Shown: positions 18,695-26,848 of the stretch, piece after piece
Layout of the letters: every line of letters begins with the position of its first letter
How positions within the stretch are numbered: the first letter of the stretch is position 1
NCBI RefSeq assembly: GCF_001436735.1
Contig: NZ_AYZE01000015.1
Location: forward strand, 127,215-191,214
From: Liquorilactobacillus cacaonum DSM 21116
GTDB lineage: Bacteria; Bacillota; Bacilli; Lactobacillales; Lactobacillaceae
Length of the DNA: 64,000 nucleotides
Reading direction: 5' to 3'
Notes under the pieces: generated by a model
Told to the model about the DNA's origin: nothing
Database searches by the model: none
What the model saw: only the letters and a program-made list of their open reading frames with translations
Translations under genes and position numbers: made by a program

Positions 18695-18734
18695 AAAAAG
18701 ACCTTGACGAAATCAATGTCGATGCGCCAAGATC
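18695..18734 (-). terminator. Intrinsic terminator of spxA
   Basis: On the minus strand GATCTTG pairs with CAAGGTC (plus 18728-18734 and 18700-18706) and five T residues follow (plus A 18695-18699). It lies 30 bp after the spxA stop. Confidence 0.7.
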
Positions 18735-18764
18735 AGAAAAATAAATAATACTTTTATTAAAATT

Positions 18765-19163
18765 TTAGAAACCCGCAAGTTCTTGTGCTCTTCTTAATTC
18801 TAAAGCTCTAACCTCACGAGGCAAAAATCTCCGAATTTCATCTTCATTATATCCAACTTGCAACCTTTTTTCATCAAGAATAATTGGTCTTCTCAATAAT
18901 CCAGGATTCTCTTGTACTAAATCAAACAGCTGTTTCAATGGAATATCATCCAAATCAACATTCAATTTCTGATATGCTTTTGAACGTTTAGAAATAATTT
19001 CCTCTGTACCATTTTCAGTCATTTGTAAAATCTGCTTAATTTCATTAATATTTAATGGCTCCGAAAAAATATTTCGCTCTTTAAAAGGAATATCATGTTT
19101 CTTTAACCATGTACGCGCCTTACGACAAGAAGTACAACTAGGTGATGTGTATAAAGTAACCAT
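18765..19163 (-). CDS. spxA: Transcriptional regulator Spx
   Basis: A 132-residue ArsC-fold regulator that binds the RNA polymerase alpha subunit under thiol stress. The redox switch CTSC is at residues 10-13 ([11 protein letters not shown]), and the conserved [15 protein letters not shown] and C-terminal arginine-rich region are present. ATG 19163 follows GGGG and gives the standard N-terminus MVTLYTS; the frame extends to 19199 with no ribosome binding site. Degradation through YjbH and ClpXP is expected, and both partners are in this window. Upstream DNA carries a PerR-like box. Confidence 0.95.
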   Translation of the reverse strand: MVTLYTSPSCTSCRKARTWLKKHDIPFKERNIFSEPLNINEIKQILQMTENGTEEIISKRSKAYQKLNVDLDDIPLKQLFDLVQENPGLLRRPIILDEKRLQVGYNEDEIRRFLPREVRALELRRAQELAGF

Positions 19164-19219
19164 AATTTTTCGCCCCTTTACATAAATAACAACCAACAAA
19201 TAATATCGTTTACAATATT

Positions 19220-19228
19220 ATTATAACA
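19220..19228 (-). promoter_or_regulatory. Extended -10 promoter of spxA
   Basis: The minus strand reads TGTTATAAT, an extended -10 element, 57 bp before the ATG. The -35 region is weak (TGTTAA). Confidence 0.5.
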
Positions 19229-19383
19229 CTTGTCTCAAAAAATTAACACCTTATTTTTTTAAAAAAAAATTTTTTTTTTGAAAACAGCTACGTTTATTAG
19301 ATTAAACAGCTATAAAAGGAGCAAAGCATTTGACTCTTACTTGCTATTACAGTTTTGCTTTTTAAATTAAATTAAGGCAAAAG

Positions 19384-19398
19384 TTATCATTATCATAA
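19384..19398 (-). promoter_or_regulatory. PerR/Fur-like box upstream of spxA
   Basis: TTATGATAATGATAA on the minus strand matches the Bacillus PerR consensus TTATAATNATTATAA at 12 of 14 defined positions. It lies 220 bp before the spxA start and overlaps a perfect 8-bp palindrome. Regulator identity is inferred only. Confidence 0.35.
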
Positions 19399-19532
19399 CA
19401 TTTCATTATGATAAAGCACCTTTTTTTTTTTAAAGTACTAATTTAAAAGCAATGATGAACTTTCTCTTCTTTAAATTATATTATTTTATATTATGATTTT
19501 TAATATTCAAGGGTATTTTTTGAACCTTTTTT

Positions 19533-20273
19533 TTATACTTTTTCACTCAGACCTACAAAAGCCGAAAAAACTTCAACTTTGTTCTTAGTAATCAATTTTG
19601 CTTCTTCTACCAGGCTTGTTGCAGCTATCTTTTGTGGTAAATGAGAAAGCATCAATTTTTTTGAGACTGAGTTAACTGCTAGTTTAGCAGATTCGGTTGA
19701 TGTCATATGCCACTTTGTTCCTTCTTTATCTGCACTATAATTCGTATCTGTAATCAGCAAATCAGAGCCTTGCGCAAATGCTACCATCTGTTGAATTTCT
19801 GCTGTATCTGCAGTGTAAGTTATAACCTTCTTTTCTAGAAGATCTTCAATTCTTATTGCATACGTAACAACCGGATGTTTAGTTTTCAAAAAAGAGATAT
19901 TAAAAGGTCCTATATTTAAAACTTCGTTTGGATTATATGCAATTCCAACTGTTGCCCTTGCCCAAGTTAACTCATCAAAATGATTTTTATCTTCATCATG
20001 ACCATAGATTGGCAATATCTTGTCACCAACTTCTTGATTGTTTAACTGCCAATAATATTGTAAAACACCTATGTCCGCGATATGATCATTGTGATAGTGC
20101 GAAAGTAATACTGCATCTAATTTCAGCGGATCTATATATTTTTCAAGACTCATTAATGCCCCACTGCCACAGTCTAGAAGTAAATTAAAGCCCTTGGCTT
20201 GGATCAAATAACTGCTTGTTCCTTTACCTGCAAACGGATAGCCACCATACATTCCCAAAACAGTAATTTTCAA
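19533..20273 (-). CDS. MBL-fold metal-dependent hydrolase (YhfI/RNase Z-like)
   Basis: A 246-residue metallo-beta-lactamase-fold protein. The metal motif HxHxDH is in LLSHYHNDHIADIG at about residue 60, with later ligands in TYTADTAE and near LSHLPQK. The family layout is closest to Bacillus YhfI and other RNase Z-related short hydrolases, whose substrates are not established. The start MKITVLGMYGG is typical. It lies upstream of spxA with no clear terminator between them. Confidence 0.82.
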   Translation of the reverse strand: MKITVLGMYGGYPFAGKGTSSYLIQAKGFNLLLDCGSGALMSLEKYIDPLKLDAVLLSHYHNDHIADIGVLQYYWQLNNQEVGDKILPIYGHDEDKNHFDELTWARATVGIAYNPNEVLNIGPFNISFLKTKHPVVTYAIRIEDLLEKKVITYTADTAEIQQMVAFAQGSDLLITDTNYSADKEGTKWHMTSTESAKLAVNSVSKKLMLSHLPQKIAATSLVEEAKLITKNKVEVFSAFVGLSEKV

Positions 20274-20343
20274 TACCTATCACCCTTTCCAACCTAGTAT
20301 AATTATAACACAATTATTTTATCAAATTTAAGGAGAATATATT

Positions 20344-20805
20344 ATGGAAAAACTTCATTTAACTTTTGGTTCTCCATCCGTACTTACCAACATTACAACC
20401 AGAAATACTGATAAACCATTCTTTTATTTTGTAGATAATAATAACCATCAACAATATGCGTTAATCACAATTGACCTTAACTCTACTTTTTTTAAATCAA
20501 ATTTAAATTTCAAAATATTAAATGGTCAACTAAATAATAACATTGACTCTCTTTGGTTCTTTAATTACTTCTCTTTAGATATTAGGGAGCAAGAAACTTA
20601 CTTATCTAAACTAAAAATAATTCCTACAGACTCACTCTCATTTCTTTGTTGTCAATCCTTTGATAGCGATTTTAAGTTTTTAATAATTTCTAATTGGTCA
20701 AACGAAAAAAATTATAAAACATGGCAAAATGCGAATAATTTTGTTCTAACCAAGATTGATTCCTTTAATAGTTTATATTCTCAAAAAAAGAACTTATCTC
20801 ATTAA
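20344..20805 (+). CDS. HmoB/TRAP-like ABM-fold protein, divergent
   Basis: A 153-residue protein that lines up with the HmoB (YhgC/TRAP) family: the N-terminal KLHLTFGSPSVLTNI parallels KVYITYGTADFLKTI, and FLIISNWSNEKNYKTWQN parallels the LWETESAFQDW signature of antibiotic-biosynthesis-monooxygenase folds, as I recall HmoB. The histidine-bearing segment after that signature in HmoB has no histidine here, so haem degradation is doubtful. ATG 20344 follows AGGAG. It runs directly into the dipeptidase gene 32 bp downstream and is probably co-transcribed. Function is unknown. Confidence 0.65.
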   Translation: MEKLHLTFGSPSVLTNITTRNTDKPFFYFVDNNNHQQYALITIDLNSTFFKSNLNFKILNGQLNNNIDSLWFFNYFSLDIREQETYLSKLKIIPTDSLSFLCCQSFDSDFKFLIISNWSNEKNYKTWQNANNFVLTKIDSFNSLYSQKKNLSH

Positions 20806-20837
20806 CATTAACTTACCCTAACATAGGAGAAATCATT

Positions 20838-21395
20838 ATGGATTCAAAAAAAACAGGTTTTTCAAATATACAAAGATTAGATTCTGAAATTATTGTTGAT
20901 CTCAAGTATGCAACAATTGATAACTTTACACACCAAATAATTTATGATTTCAAAACAGCGATTGCACGGACTGGAACTGCAAATAAACTGGTTGTTGCAA
21001 GTAGAATTGTTAAAGAAAAAGGGTATTTTTTAAAAGTATGGGACGCATATCGTCCTGTGCGTGCACAAAAAAAACTGTTTGAAGTTTATCCTGATCCTAC
21101 TTTTGTTGCAGAACCAAACCCTAATTTTAGTCATCAAAAAGGAGTTACATTTGATTTAACATTAGTTGATAAAAATAGAAAAAATGTCCTAATGCAAAGT
21201 GACTTTGATGATTTTTCAGAAAAGGCCAATCGTAATTTTGTTCGTAGTAATGAAGAAGAAACTAACTATCAAATTTTAAATCAAGCAATGATTAAAGCGG
21301 GTTTTGTTGGTTATTCAGAAGAATGGTGGGACTACCGTGATTCAGAAATGGATTTCTATCCGCCTTTAGATGCAAATCCGAATGATTATTGTTAA
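20838..21395 (+). CDS. D-Ala-D-Ala dipeptidase (VanX/Aad type, M15D)
   Basis: A 185-residue zinc dipeptidase of the VanX family, which hydrolyses D-Ala-D-Ala. Lactobacilli with D-Ala-D-Lac walls carry such enzymes (family knowledge). Zinc ligands are expected in SHQKGVTFDLTL. The catalytic block reads EEWWDYRD, where VanX itself has EWWHY: the third zinc-ligand histidine is replaced by aspartate. The arginine of DAYRPVRAQ is kept. No signal peptide, so cytosolic. ATG follows AGGAG. A strong terminator ends the unit. Confidence 0.85.
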   Translation: MDSKKTGFSNIQRLDSEIIVDLKYATIDNFTHQIIYDFKTAIARTGTANKLVVASRIVKEKGYFLKVWDAYRPVRAQKKLFEVYPDPTFVAEPNPNFSHQKGVTFDLTLVDKNRKNVLMQSDFDDFSEKANRNFVRSNEEETNYQILNQAMIKAGFVGYSEEWWDYRDSEMDFYPPLDANPNDYC

Positions 21396-21399
21396 ATTA

Positions 21400-21437
21400 A
21401 GCGAGACCGAATCAAATTGATCCGGTCTCGCTTTTTT
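21400..21437 (+). terminator. Intrinsic terminator after the dipeptidase gene
   Basis: A 10-bp stem (AGCGAGACCG 21400-21409 with CGGTCTCGCT 21423-21432) is followed by six T residues. Confidence 0.92.
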
Positions 21438-21460
21438 CTAAGAAAATGTATTTCATTATT

Positions 21461-21523
21461 AGACTACAGTCCTAGCAATTAAATATAATATTCATTTAAA
21501 AATTGATATTATTTTTGTAGTCT
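21461..21523 (-). repeat. 63-bp nested inverted repeat downstream of nrdG
   Basis: AGACTACA (21461-21468) and TGTAGTCT (21516-21523) enclose a second AT-rich pair built from ATAATAT and ATATTAT. It lies just after the nrdG stop on the minus strand but has no T run, so it is either a weak terminator or a transcript-end hairpin. Confidence 0.5.
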
Positions 21524-21541
21524 GAATAAAAAATAGCTGTC

Positions 21542-22132
21542 TTATCGTAATAACTTATCCCACAAAATCACTTTATCATTTTTTAAACTCTTTTGTACAT
21601 CAATTATTCGTTGATTAGAACTACCTCTAAATTGTAGAGTTAAATCTTTTTTACCAAGTTCAAATCTACCATCAACCAATATATCAATCAAAGAAAGTAA
21701 CTCTAATTTATCAGCTGATTCCTTTAATAATTCATCCCATTTATAGCCGCTCCAAGACCAAATATCTTTCGTATTTCCGTACTCTTTTTTCACTCTTTTG
21801 ACCAGTTTTAAACAAACCTGGGTATTCAAAAATGGCTCCCCGCCTAATAGTGTTAATCCTTGACAATATTCAGCACCGATATCTGCTATAATTAAATCTT
21901 CCAATTCCTGTGTATATCGAGTTCCATAACGAAAGCTTTGCGCAACTTTGTTATAGCATCCTGGGCAAGCAAATTTACACCCACTTACATATAAGCTGCA
22001 TCGAACACCTTCTCCATCTACAAAGTTAAATGGCTTGTAATCCGCAACAAATTCTTGACTTAAATCACTTGCTAACCATTCTTTTGCACTTGGATTTTTT
22101 GGCCTACGCTCTTTTTTTATTCTTTCAGCCAC
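21542..22132 (-). CDS. nrdG: Anaerobic ribonucleotide reductase activating protein
   Basis: A 196-residue radical-SAM activase that installs the glycyl radical on NrdD. The 4Fe-4S motif CxxxCxxC is CKFACPGC at about residue 52, and the SAM-binding GGEP is in LTLLGGEPFLN. Translation starts at GTG 22132, immediately after the nrdD stop, so the pair is translationally coupled. Expression should be strongest without oxygen and is probably controlled by NrdR through boxes upstream of nrdD. Confidence 0.95.
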   Translation of the reverse strand: MAERIKKERRPKNPSAKEWLASDLSQEFVADYKPFNFVDGEGVRCSLYVSGCKFACPGCYNKVAQSFRYGTRYTQELEDLIIADIGAEYCQGLTLLGGEPFLNTQVCLKLVKRVKKEYGNTKDIWSWSGYKWDELLKESADKLELLSLIDILVDGRFELGKKDLTLQFRGSSNQRIIDVQKSLKNDKVILWDKLLR

Positions 22133-22138
22133 TTCTTA

Positions 22139-24286
22139 TCACATCCCATCAAATAAATTTTTTTTGCGAGATGCAATTTCAACGTGTCTACCATGAACCA
22201 TTGGTCTTTGGAGAGGATTACCCAAGTAACCACATGTACGCTTCACACAATCACAGGTTTTTGGATCGTGATTACCGCAATCCGGGCATTCAAATCCTCT
22301 AGCTGTTGGCTTAAACTCACCATCAAATCCACATTTAAAACAGTGATCAATTGGAGTATTTGTTCCTAAGTATCCAACTTTATCATATGCCCAATCCCAA
22401 ACAGCCTCCAAAGCTCTAGGATTTTGCTTTAAATTAGGATATTCACAATAATGGATAAAACCACCCGATGCATATTTAGGATAGTCTTTTTCAAATGTAA
22501 GTTTTTCAAATGGTGATGGATGTTTTCTTACATCATAATGGAAACTATTAGTATAATACTCCTTATCAGTAATATCCTTAATTTTACCAAACCGTTTTGT
22601 ATCAAGAACACAAAAACGGTCTGTTAAAGATTCACTAGGTGTGGAATATACACTAAAATGATAATCAAATTCATCAGACCAAGCTACACAATTTTCTTTT
22701 AGTTGACGCACAATTTCAACTGTAAAATTATGTGCTTCTTCGTTATGCTCCCAATCCGGGCCATAAAAGGCAGTACCAACCTCATATAGACCAATATAGC
22801 CAAGTGAAATCGTTGCTCTTCTTTTTCTGAAAAGTGAAGAAACTTTATCAGTTTCACTTAATCGCTTTCCAAAAGCCCCATATTGATACAAGATTGGCGC
22901 ATTCGCGGGAATTGCTTCTTCAACCCTTTTGGCTTTAAAAACCAATGCTTCTTTACAAATCAGCATTCTTTCATTAAAAATCTTCCAAAATAGTTTCTTA
23001 TTCTTCCGAGCTTCAAGTGCGATTCTAGGAAGATTAACAGTAACTACGCCTAAATTCATCCTGCCTGAATTAACTTCTTTTCCAAATTCATCTTTCCATC
23101 CTTGCAAGAAACTGCGACACCCCATAGGTACCTTAAAACTACCAGTTAATTCTTTAATTTTATCGTACATCAAGATATCTGGGTACATTCTTTTAGTAGC
23201 ACATTCAATCGCCAATTCTTTAATATCATAGTTTGGATCTTCGGGCTTTAAATTCAAATTACTTTTTAAAGTGAAAACTAGTTTTGGAAATATTGCTGTT
23301 CTTTTTTCTTTACCTAGACCCTTTATTCTAATTTTTAAAATGGCTTTTTGAATCTCACGTTCAATCCAAGAAGTCCCTAGACCAAATCCTAATGTTGTAA
23401 AAGGAGTTTGCCCCTGTGACGAAAATAATGTGTTTATTTCATATTCAAGTCCTTGCATTGCATCATAAATATCTTTTTTTGTTTTCTTTTTCGCAAATTC
23501 ATGTAACTTTTCATTATCTTCTATATAATCTTTAGCATCGTTTAAATGCTTCTTAAAATTTTTTTGAGCAAAAGGAGCCAAAAGTTCATCAACTCTGTCA
23601 GCAGAACAACCACCATACTGACTCGAAGCGACATTAGCAATAATTTGTGCCATTTGGGCAGTCGCAGTTTGAATTGAATGTGGTGTTTCTACCTCAGCAT
23701 TTCCAATTTTAAAACCATTTGTCAACATCTCTTTAAAGTCAATCAAACAGCAATTAGTCATCGGACTCCATGGAGTATAATCTAAGTCATGATAATGAAT
23801 ATCTCCACGTAAATGTGCCTTAGCAATATACATTGGCATCATTTTTAATCCAAGAGTCTTTCCCACTGCACCTGCTGTTAAATCTCTTTGTGTGTTAAAA
23901 ACATTGCTGTCTTTATTTGCATTTTCATGAACCAAAGAAGGATCCTTGACTTGCAAACGTTCTAATCTACGGTTGGGATTTGTTTGTTCTTGCCAATACT
24001 CCTCATTTTTTTTATAAACTTTTATATATTCAATAGCTTTATTTTGTAACCCGTTTTTATTTAATACATTGATAACACTACGGTGAACTTCATGTGCTGT
24101 TACATTTACTACTCCATTAATTTCCTTCAAAACTTGCTGAATTAGTACTTCCTTTTGTTGCTCTAAACCCATTTCATCAAATATTATTCCGATTTTGTAA
24201 GAAGCAAAATTCATTCTACTGCCATCACGTTTAGTAAAGTATGTTGGACTTTTCACATTGTTAATTTCTTGAATATCTACTATCAT
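22139..24286 (-). CDS. nrdD: Anaerobic ribonucleoside-triphosphate reductase
   Basis: A 715-residue class III ribonucleotide reductase that makes dNTPs without oxygen. An N-terminal ATP cone occupies about residues 15-105 (FTKRDGSRMNFASYKIG). The finger-loop region is typical (NLPRIALEA, AYGAFGKRLSETD). The C-terminus carries a zinc site (HCFKCGFDGEF, CPDCGNHD) and the glycyl radical loop RTCGYLGNP. Its start codon is ATG. The 5' region holds three NrdR-like boxes. nrdG follows directly. Confidence 0.97.
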   Translation of the reverse strand: MIVDIQEINNVKSPTYFTKRDGSRMNFASYKIGIIFDEMGLEQQKEVLIQQVLKEINGVVNVTAHEVHRSVINVLNKNGLQNKAIEYIKVYKKNEEYWQEQTNPNRRLERLQVKDPSLVHENANKDSNVFNTQRDLTAGAVGKTLGLKMMPMYIAKAHLRGDIHYHDLDYTPWSPMTNCCLIDFKEMLTNGFKIGNAEVETPHSIQTATAQMAQIIANVASSQYGGCSADRVDELLAPFAQKNFKKHLNDAKDYIEDNEKLHEFAKKKTKKDIYDAMQGLEYEINTLFSSQGQTPFTTLGFGLGTSWIEREIQKAILKIRIKGLGKEKRTAIFPKLVFTLKSNLNLKPEDPNYDIKELAIECATKRMYPDILMYDKIKELTGSFKVPMGCRSFLQGWKDEFGKEVNSGRMNLGVVTVNLPRIALEARKNKKLFWKIFNERMLICKEALVFKAKRVEEAIPANAPILYQYGAFGKRLSETDKVSSLFRKRRATISLGYIGLYEVGTAFYGPDWEHNEEAHNFTVEIVRQLKENCVAWSDEFDYHFSVYSTPSESLTDRFCVLDTKRFGKIKDITDKEYYTNSFHYDVRKHPSPFEKLTFEKDYPKYASGGFIHYCEYPNLKQNPRALEAVWDWAYDKVGYLGTNTPIDHCFKCGFDGEFKPTARGFECPDCGNHDPKTCDCVKRTCGYLGNPLQRPMVHGRHVEIASRKKNLFDGM

Positions 24287-24311
24287 AAATTTTTCCCCCT
24301 TGCAACAATAT

Positions 24312-24327
24312 AATATATATATTGTAT
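24312..24327. promoter_or_regulatory. NrdR-like box 3 (proximal, weak)
   Basis: AATATATATATTGTAT matches the NrdR consensus acaCwAtATaTwGtgt at 12 of 16 positions. It lies 32 bp from the next box. Confidence 0.4.
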
Positions 24328-24343
24328 GCCCAGGTGATATTTA

Positions 24344-24359
24344 ATACAACAAATAGTGT
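24344..24359. promoter_or_regulatory. NrdR-like box 2 (middle)
   Basis: ATACAACAAATAGTGT matches the NrdR consensus at 13 of 16 positions and lies 31 bp from the distal box, i.e. three helical turns. Confidence 0.5.
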
Positions 24360-24374
24360 TATTAAAATAAACGT

Positions 24375-24390
24375 ACACTATATATTGTTT
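24375..24390. promoter_or_regulatory. NrdR box 1 (distal, near-perfect)
   Basis: ACACTATATATTGTTT matches acaCwAtATaTwGtgt at all but one position. It lies ~90 bp before the nrdD start, where NrdR boxes are normally found. Confidence 0.75.
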
Positions 24391-24504
24391 TTTATCTTTG
24401 TGATAATAAAAACTTTTAAAGTAGTGTAAGAACCGCCTTTCAGGTTAATTGTTTGATATTCCATATGTGAACTCGAACTCATCTTAAAATGATAATAGTT
24501 TATT

Positions 24505-24987
24505 TCATTCTTCCCTGGTTTTTAGTAATTCCTTAAATAGTTCAATTAACTCAACATAATGTTTCCCATGACCAATCAATTCTAATTCACGCCACTCATC
24601 ATGCTCACCATTCTTATACAAATTAACTACTAAATTGTCTTTTGGAATATCTTCTGCAACAAATTCTGACCATTCCAAAACACAGACACCATTACTATTA
24701 AAATACTCTGAAAGTTCCAAATCACCAGCACCAAAGCCTTCAAGTCGATATAAATCCATATGAAATAAAGGTAGCTTACCGTCGCGATATTCTTTAACTA
24801 AATTAAAAGTTGGACTCTTGACATTTCTTTGAATGCCAAGGCCTAATGCAAGGCCCTTAGTAAAAGTTGTTTTTCCCGCACCTAAATCACCATTTAGCAA
24901 AACTATATCGTTAGGTTTTAAAATCTGCGCAAGTAAATAGGCATACTTTTTAGTCTCTGCTTCATTTTTTGCAAAAATTTTCATCAC
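24505..24987 (-). CDS. tsaE: tRNA threonylcarbamoyladenosine biosynthesis ATPase TsaE
   Basis: A 160-residue P-loop ATPase that works with TsaB and TsaD to make t6A37 in ANN-decoding tRNAs. Walker A is in NGDLGAGKTTFTKGL at about residue 37, the switch region SPTFNLVKEY follows, and LFHMDLYRLEG is typical. The start is GTG 24987 or the next codon ATG 24984; AAGGA is seven bases before the GTG. It lies 23 bp after pta in a ung-pta-tsaE run. Confidence 0.95.
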   Translation of the reverse strand: MMKIFAKNEAETKKYAYLLAQILKPNDIVLLNGDLGAGKTTFTKGLALGLGIQRNVKSPTFNLVKEYRDGKLPLFHMDLYRLEGFGAGDLELSEYFNSNGVCVLEWSEFVAEDIPKDNLVVNLYKNGEHDEWRELELIGHGKHYVELIELFKELLKTREE

Positions 24988-25010
24988 AAATCAATCCTTA
25001 TCTTAAAACT

Positions 25011-25988
25011 TTATAAAGTGGCTTGCAAAGCTGTAATTATTGCAACCTTATAAACATCATCTTCATTAGCTCCACGAGACAAATCTGACACTGGTTGATT
25101 AAGTCCTTGTAAAATAGGCCCTATAGCCTCAAATCCACCTAATCTTTGTGCAATCTTATATCCAATATTTCCAGATTGTAATTCCGGAAAGACAAAAACA
25201 TTGGCCTTTCCGGCAACATTTGAAGAAGGAGCCTTTTTTAATCCGACTGATTCAATAAATGCAGCATCAAACTGTAATTCACCATCAATTTGTTCCTTTG
25301 GTGCCAACGCTTTTGCTATTTTTGTAGCTTCACTAACCTTCGTAACCTCATCAGATTTAGCGGATCCTTTTGTGGAAAAGCTAAGCATTGCAACTTTAGG
25401 ATCGATGTCAAACAGCCGGGCTGTCCTAATACTTTCAACTGCAATTTCAGCTAATTCTTGTTCATTAGGATTAATATTAATTGCACAATCAGCAAATAAA
25501 TATCTCTCATCTCCACGTGTCATTATAAAGGCCCCACTAGTTCTTGTTGTTTTAGGCCTCGTCTTGATAATTTGTAATGCCGGTCTCACTGTATCCCCCG
25601 TTGGATGAACAGCACCTGAAACTAATCCATCAGCTATTCCCATATAAACAAGCATTGTTCCAAAATAATTAACATCTTGTAACATTTTTCTTGCTTGATC
25701 TACAGTATTTTTCCCGTTCCTTCTTTCGACAAAAGAGTTAACCATTTTCTCAAATTCTTCTTTAGGATATTTTGTAATATCTATTACTGAAACATCATTT
25801 GGTAGAATATCTAATTTGGCAATTTTTTTTATTTGTACTTCATTTCCTAGAATAACACTGTTAATAATTCCCTCATCCGCTAATCGTATCGCTGCATTTA
25901 CAATTCTTTCATCATTTCCTTCAGGGAAAACAATTTTTTTCCCTTCTCCCTTAATTTTACTAATCAAATTTTCAAATAAATCCATCAT
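25011..25988 (-). CDS. pta: Phosphate acetyltransferase
   Basis: A 325-residue Pta (short form) that interconverts acetyl-CoA and acetyl phosphate, allowing ATP formation with acetate kinase. Family segments include KIVFPEGNDERIV near the N-terminus, DGLVSGAVHPTGDTVRPALQ in pieces around residue 125, and the C-terminal FVFPELQSGNIGYK. Two adjacent ATGs (25988 and 25985) follow GGAGGAATT; the second has better spacing. It is co-transcribed with ung upstream (8 bp gap) and tsaE downstream. Confidence 0.95.
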   Translation of the reverse strand: MMDLFENLISKIKGEGKKIVFPEGNDERIVNAAIRLADEGIINSVILGNEVQIKKIAKLDILPNDVSVIDITKYPKEEFEKMVNSFVERRNGKNTVDQARKMLQDVNYFGTMLVYMGIADGLVSGAVHPTGDTVRPALQIIKTRPKTTRTSGAFIMTRGDERYLFADCAININPNEQELAEIAVESIRTARLFDIDPKVAMLSFSTKGSAKSDEVTKVSEATKIAKALAPKEQIDGELQFDAAFIESVGLKKAPSSNVAGKANVFVFPELQSGNIGYKIAQRLGGFEAIGPILQGLNQPVSDLSRGANEDDVYKVAIITALQATL

Positions 25989-25996
25989 AATTCCTC

Positions 25997-26689
25997 CTAA
26001 TTAATATCTTCTGGATCCTCTGGTAATTTCCAATCAATCGGTTCTTCATCCATTGCTTTAAGTGCAAGATTTGTCTTTGAAAATGGTTTTGACCCAAAAA
26101 AACCACGATGGGCAGATAACGGGCTAGGATGGGGTGAAGCTATTACAATATTCTTTTTTTGATTAATCAACTTTATCTTATCTTGAGCAGCTTTCCCCCA
26201 CAAAATAAAGATAACCGGGGTTTTTCTGTCCGACAAACTTTGAATTGCCCTATCAGTCAGCAATTCCCATCCCTTACCCCGATGGGAAAATGCTTGACCA
26301 TCACGAACAGTTAAAACCGTATTTAAAAGCAAGACCCCCTGTTTGGCCCATTTCTCCAAATAGCCATGCTTAACCGGCTTATATCCTAGATCACTTTCTA
26401 ATTCCTTATAAATATTTTGCAATGATGGTGGAACTTTAACTCCTGGTAAAACAGAAAAGCTACACCCATGAGCTTGTTTTGCACCGTGATATGGATCTTG
26501 GCCTAATATACAGACCTTGACTTTTGAAAATGGAGTCCATTCAAAAGCTTGAAAAATCTGAAACATATCTGGATGAATATTTTGACTTGCATATTCTTTT
26601 TTTAAAAAATTATGCAACTCTAAATAATATTGTTTTTGAAACTCGGGTTCTAAAATTTCTTGCCAATCATTATGAATAAGCGTTTTCAT
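25997..26689 (-). CDS. ung: Uracil-DNA glycosylase
   Basis: A 230-residue family 1 UDG that removes uracil from DNA. The catalytic aspartate is D65 in GQDPYHG, and the leucine-loop motif [13 protein letters not shown] is intact. The frame begins at GTG 26698, but ATG 26689 is six bases after GAGGTG and gives the usual N-terminus. It heads the ung-pta-tsaE run and is divergent from the HAD phosphatase gene. Confidence 0.95.
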   Translation of the reverse strand: MKTLIHNDWQEILEPEFQKQYYLELHNFLKKEYASQNIHPDMFQIFQAFEWTPFSKVKVCILGQDPYHGAKQAHGCSFSVLPGVKVPPSLQNIYKELESDLGYKPVKHGYLEKWAKQGVLLLNTVLTVRDGQAFSHRGKGWELLTDRAIQSLSDRKTPVIFILWGKAAQDKIKLINQKKNIVIASPHPSPLSAHRGFFGSKPFSKTNLALKAMDEEPIDWKLPEDPEDIN

Positions 26690-26848
26690 TTGCGACACCT
26701 CGCATTAATTTTAACATATTTATTTTTAAAAAATAATAGCTCTCATTAGTTTTTCAGCGAATTTATTTTTAAAGAATTAACCTACTAAAAAAAATCATCT
26801 ATTCATGGTAAGATGTACCTAAAGATGAATTAAAATGGAGGAAAAAGG

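Larger units (their letters stand above)
19164..19532. other. spxA upstream region, 369 bp without a gene
   Basis: It holds an extended -10 promoter for spxA, a run of T7-A9-T10 (19254-19279), two direct copies of AAACAGCTA (19282-19290 and 19304-19312, 22 bp apart), a PerR-like box (19384-19398) and a palindrome TATCATAA/TTATGATA (19391-19398, 19406-19413). No open frame with a ribosome binding site was seen. Confidence 0.6.

Noticed and set aside
25201-25608. 135-codon plus-strand open frame
   Set aside because: Antisense shadow of pta; the serine/alanine-rich composition mirrors the codons of the real gene.
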